Shown here: positions 11,604 through 12,608 of the stretch, one piece after another | How the letters are laid out: each line of letters opens with the position of its first letter | Numbering within the stretch: the stretch's first letter is position 1 | From: M50B91 sp964526665 | GTDB lineage: Bacteria > Patescibacteriota > Gracilibacteria > UBA4473 | Length of the DNA: 12,608 nucleotides | Assembly (NCBI GenBank): GCA_964526665.1 | Contig: CAZGJL010000023.1 | Span: 1 to 12,608 of the forward strand | Direction: 5' to 3' | Made by a program: the position numbers and the translations under genes | Notes under the pieces: model-generated | The model's input: the letters and a program-made list of their open reading frames with translations, nothing else | The model's database searches: none | What the model was told of the DNA's origin: nothing

Positions 11604-12338
11604 ATGAATTTGAAACGCCTTGGGTTCGTGAGTCAGTTGGAGGATGATGAGATTGTGGAGCGTTCTTTTCGACGTCCATTCTCTCCTGCTTTTTCACGGA
11701 TGATGATGTGGGTATTCGTATTTTTTATAATAGGATGGGCTATTTGGGTGTTTGCGCCACAAATATTACCAATGGGAGAGGGAGCTCGTTGGCTTGTTGT
11801 TTTAGTAGTAATTTTTGGAATTGAACGATTATTACGTGTTTTTTGGCAGTGGTATGGAAATGCGGTTTTAATGACGAATGAAAGTTTAGTTTTTGCCGAA
11901 TGGAATGGGTTTTTTGATCGACGAACGGTGAGACTTGATTATTGGGACCTCGATGAGGTTAGTTTGGAGCGCCGAGGAGCCGCTGCGTTTTTTTCAGGAG
12001 TAGGAGACTTGATCTTTGAAAAAACAAATGGAGGAACTCCTTACGTTTACAAAGGGGTGAATCGCCCCAAAAGGGCCGTAAAGATTCTCCGTCATCATCG
12101 AGGAAGAATGTTAGATGATAAGAATTTTACAGAGGAGTCAGCACTTCGGAATTTACTTTCTCAAATGGTACAGACAAATGTAAGGGGTAATGGTCAGCCA
12201 GATAGAGAAACAACAGAGGACTTTAACGAACGATCAGCAAAGGATTCTTCAGAGTTAGAAACGAATGAGGAGGGGAGTGTGGAAGTGGATTTTGAATTAG
12301 ATGATGCCGGGGGAGTTGAAATTCATTTAAAGGATTAA
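11604..12338 (+). CDS. Two-TM membrane protein with bacterial PH-like (bPH2/YdbS-type) domain, 244 aa
   Basis: The start at 11604 (MNLKRLGFVSQLEDDE) is preferred to the in-frame ATG at 11535, which overlaps lepB and adds residues not expected in the family. A short cytosolic N-terminus is followed by two membrane segments at about 30-51 and 59-77. Then comes a beta-rich domain at about 84-162 (VLMTNESLVFAEW...RTVRLDYWDLDEVSLERRG...GDLIFEKTNGG), matching the bPH2 / DUF304 pattern in which a T(N)xRL-like strand is followed by IPLxxIxxV. Residues about 185-244 are polar and strongly acidic (Glu/Asp-rich), probably disordered. Molecular role is unknown; family members are membrane proteins often retained in CPR genomes. 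Divergent from lepB with overlapping promoters. Confidence 0.85.
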   Translation: MNLKRLGFVSQLEDDEIVERSFRRPFSPAFSRMMMWVFVFFIIGWAIWVFAPQILPMGEGARWLVVLVVIFGIERLLRVFWQWYGNAVLMTNESLVFAEWNGFFDRRTVRLDYWDLDEVSLERRGAAAFFSGVGDLIFEKTNGGTPYVYKGVNRPKRAVKILRHHRGRMLDDKNFTEESALRNLLSQMVQTNVRGNGQPDRETTEDFNERSAKDSSELETNEEGSVEVDFELDDAGGVEIHLKD

Positions 12339-12393
12339 CTAGGCGTATAGAGACAAGAAAAAATCCTGTGTATGCTATTTAAAATTCTAAGAC

Positions 12394-12407
12394 GAAAAGT
12401 ACTTTTC
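12394..12407. terminator. Palindrome in the convergent spacer, possible weak terminator
   Basis: GAAAAGTACTTTTC is a perfect 14-bp palindrome between the bPH2 stop (12338) and the rubrerythrin stop (12414), extending imperfectly to AGAC/TCT. It has little GC and no long T-tract, so a terminator role is weakly supported. Confidence 0.25.
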
Positions 12408-12413
12408 TCTGGA

Positions 12414-12608
12414 CTAGTAATTCGTCTCTTTTATTTGGAAATAAGCCTGTGGGTGAAGACAAGCAGGGCATTCTCCTGGAGCACTACTCCCTTCGTGCAA
12501 ATAACCACAATTGAGACATTTCCAAACAAATGTTTCATCTTTTTTGAAAACATTTCCTTCTTCCAGATTTTTATATAATGCTTTATACCGTTCTTCATGT
12601 GCTTTTTC
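12414..12608 (-). CDS. Rubrerythrin, C-terminal part (N-terminus beyond window edge)
   Basis: The 64 visible residues start in frame at the right edge with EKAHEERY, matching the last Glu-x-x-His metal-ligand helix of the rubrerythrin diiron four-helix bundle. They continue into a C-terminal rubredoxin-like domain with two Cys-x-x-Cys knuckles (WKCLNCGYLHEG and GECPACLHPQAYF), which bind one Fe(Cys)4 centre, and end in KETNY-TAG. Rubrerythrin reduces hydrogen peroxide in anaerobes and microaerophiles, so this points to oxygen-sensitive metabolism (inference). The rubredoxin domain looks complete. Its start and promoter are outside the window. Confidence 0.95.
   Translation of the reverse strand, partial: EKAHEERYKALYKNLEEGNVFKKDETFVWKCLNCGYLHEGSSAPGECPACLHPQAYFQIKETNY

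Noticed and set aside
1..12608. Search for CRISPR arrays, IS elements, phage genes, toxin-antitoxin pairs and defence systems.
   Set aside because: No spaced direct repeats, transposase-like proteins, terminal inverted repeats or defence-gene motifs were seen; the window looks like core chromosome plus lineage-specific envelope genes.

Overview
The window is AT-rich chromosomal DNA of a small-genome bacterium, most likely a Patescibacteria/CPR member. Peregrinibacteria or a relative is a guess; a ribosomal protein or 16S gene would be needed to place it. Supporting features are very short genes, a Pol I-type 5' nuclease with no polymerase attached, ftsA-ftsZ outside any visible dcw cluster, many lineage-specific envelope proteins, and no recognisable Shine-Dalgarno sequence before any of the 14 visible starts (all ATG). 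The code is the standard one: a full-length RF2 with its SPF motif is present, and all genes read through without UGA recoding. I see no IS element, phage gene, CRISPR array, toxin-antitoxin pair or other mobile DNA.

Layout. 1-1270 (-): a membrane-anchored protein cut by the left edge. 1382-1556 (-): tRNA-Leu(UAA) and tRNA-Cys(GCA), driven by a promoter that overlaps the 3' end of a lipoprotein gene (1579-2070, -). 2100-2555 (+): rlmH, divergent from the lipoprotein across only 29 bp. 2620-2964 (+): a small helical orphan. 2976-4055 (-): prfB. 4174-4476 (+): a small acidic orphan, ending at a bidirectional terminator shared with ftsZ. 4610-7024 (-): ftsA then ftsZ, an operon with a C-rich mRNA spacer (four G-tracts on the other strand). 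7293-8249 (-): a stand-alone 5'-3' exonuclease ending in a canonical beta-clamp-binding peptide. 8331-8879 (+): a 182-residue protein resembling the C-terminal half of glycogen synthase, without the catalytic Arg/Lys. 8922-10789 (-): a two-gene operon for secreted proteins, one with FN3 domains, a Thr/Pro linker and a basic tail, the other very Arg/Lys-rich. 10889-11557 (-): signal peptidase I. 11604-12338 (+): a two-TM bPH2-type membrane protein. 12414-12608 (-): the C-terminal rubredoxin-like end of a rubrerythrin, cut by the right edge.

How the parts relate. The window combines housekeeping (rRNA methylation, translation termination, tRNAs, DNA repair or replication, Z-ring assembly) with envelope functions (lipoprotein, signal peptidase I, secreted FN3/basic pair, membrane PH protein). 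Signal peptidase I lies directly upstream of the secreted pair and is a plausible processing enzyme for both. The most distinctive global feature is the apparent leaderless or SD-independent organisation: at prfB and lepB a -35/-10 promoter with 17-bp spacing ends exactly 7 nt before the ATG. The most unusual proteins are the GlgA-like half-protein and the secreted FN3/Arg-rich pair.
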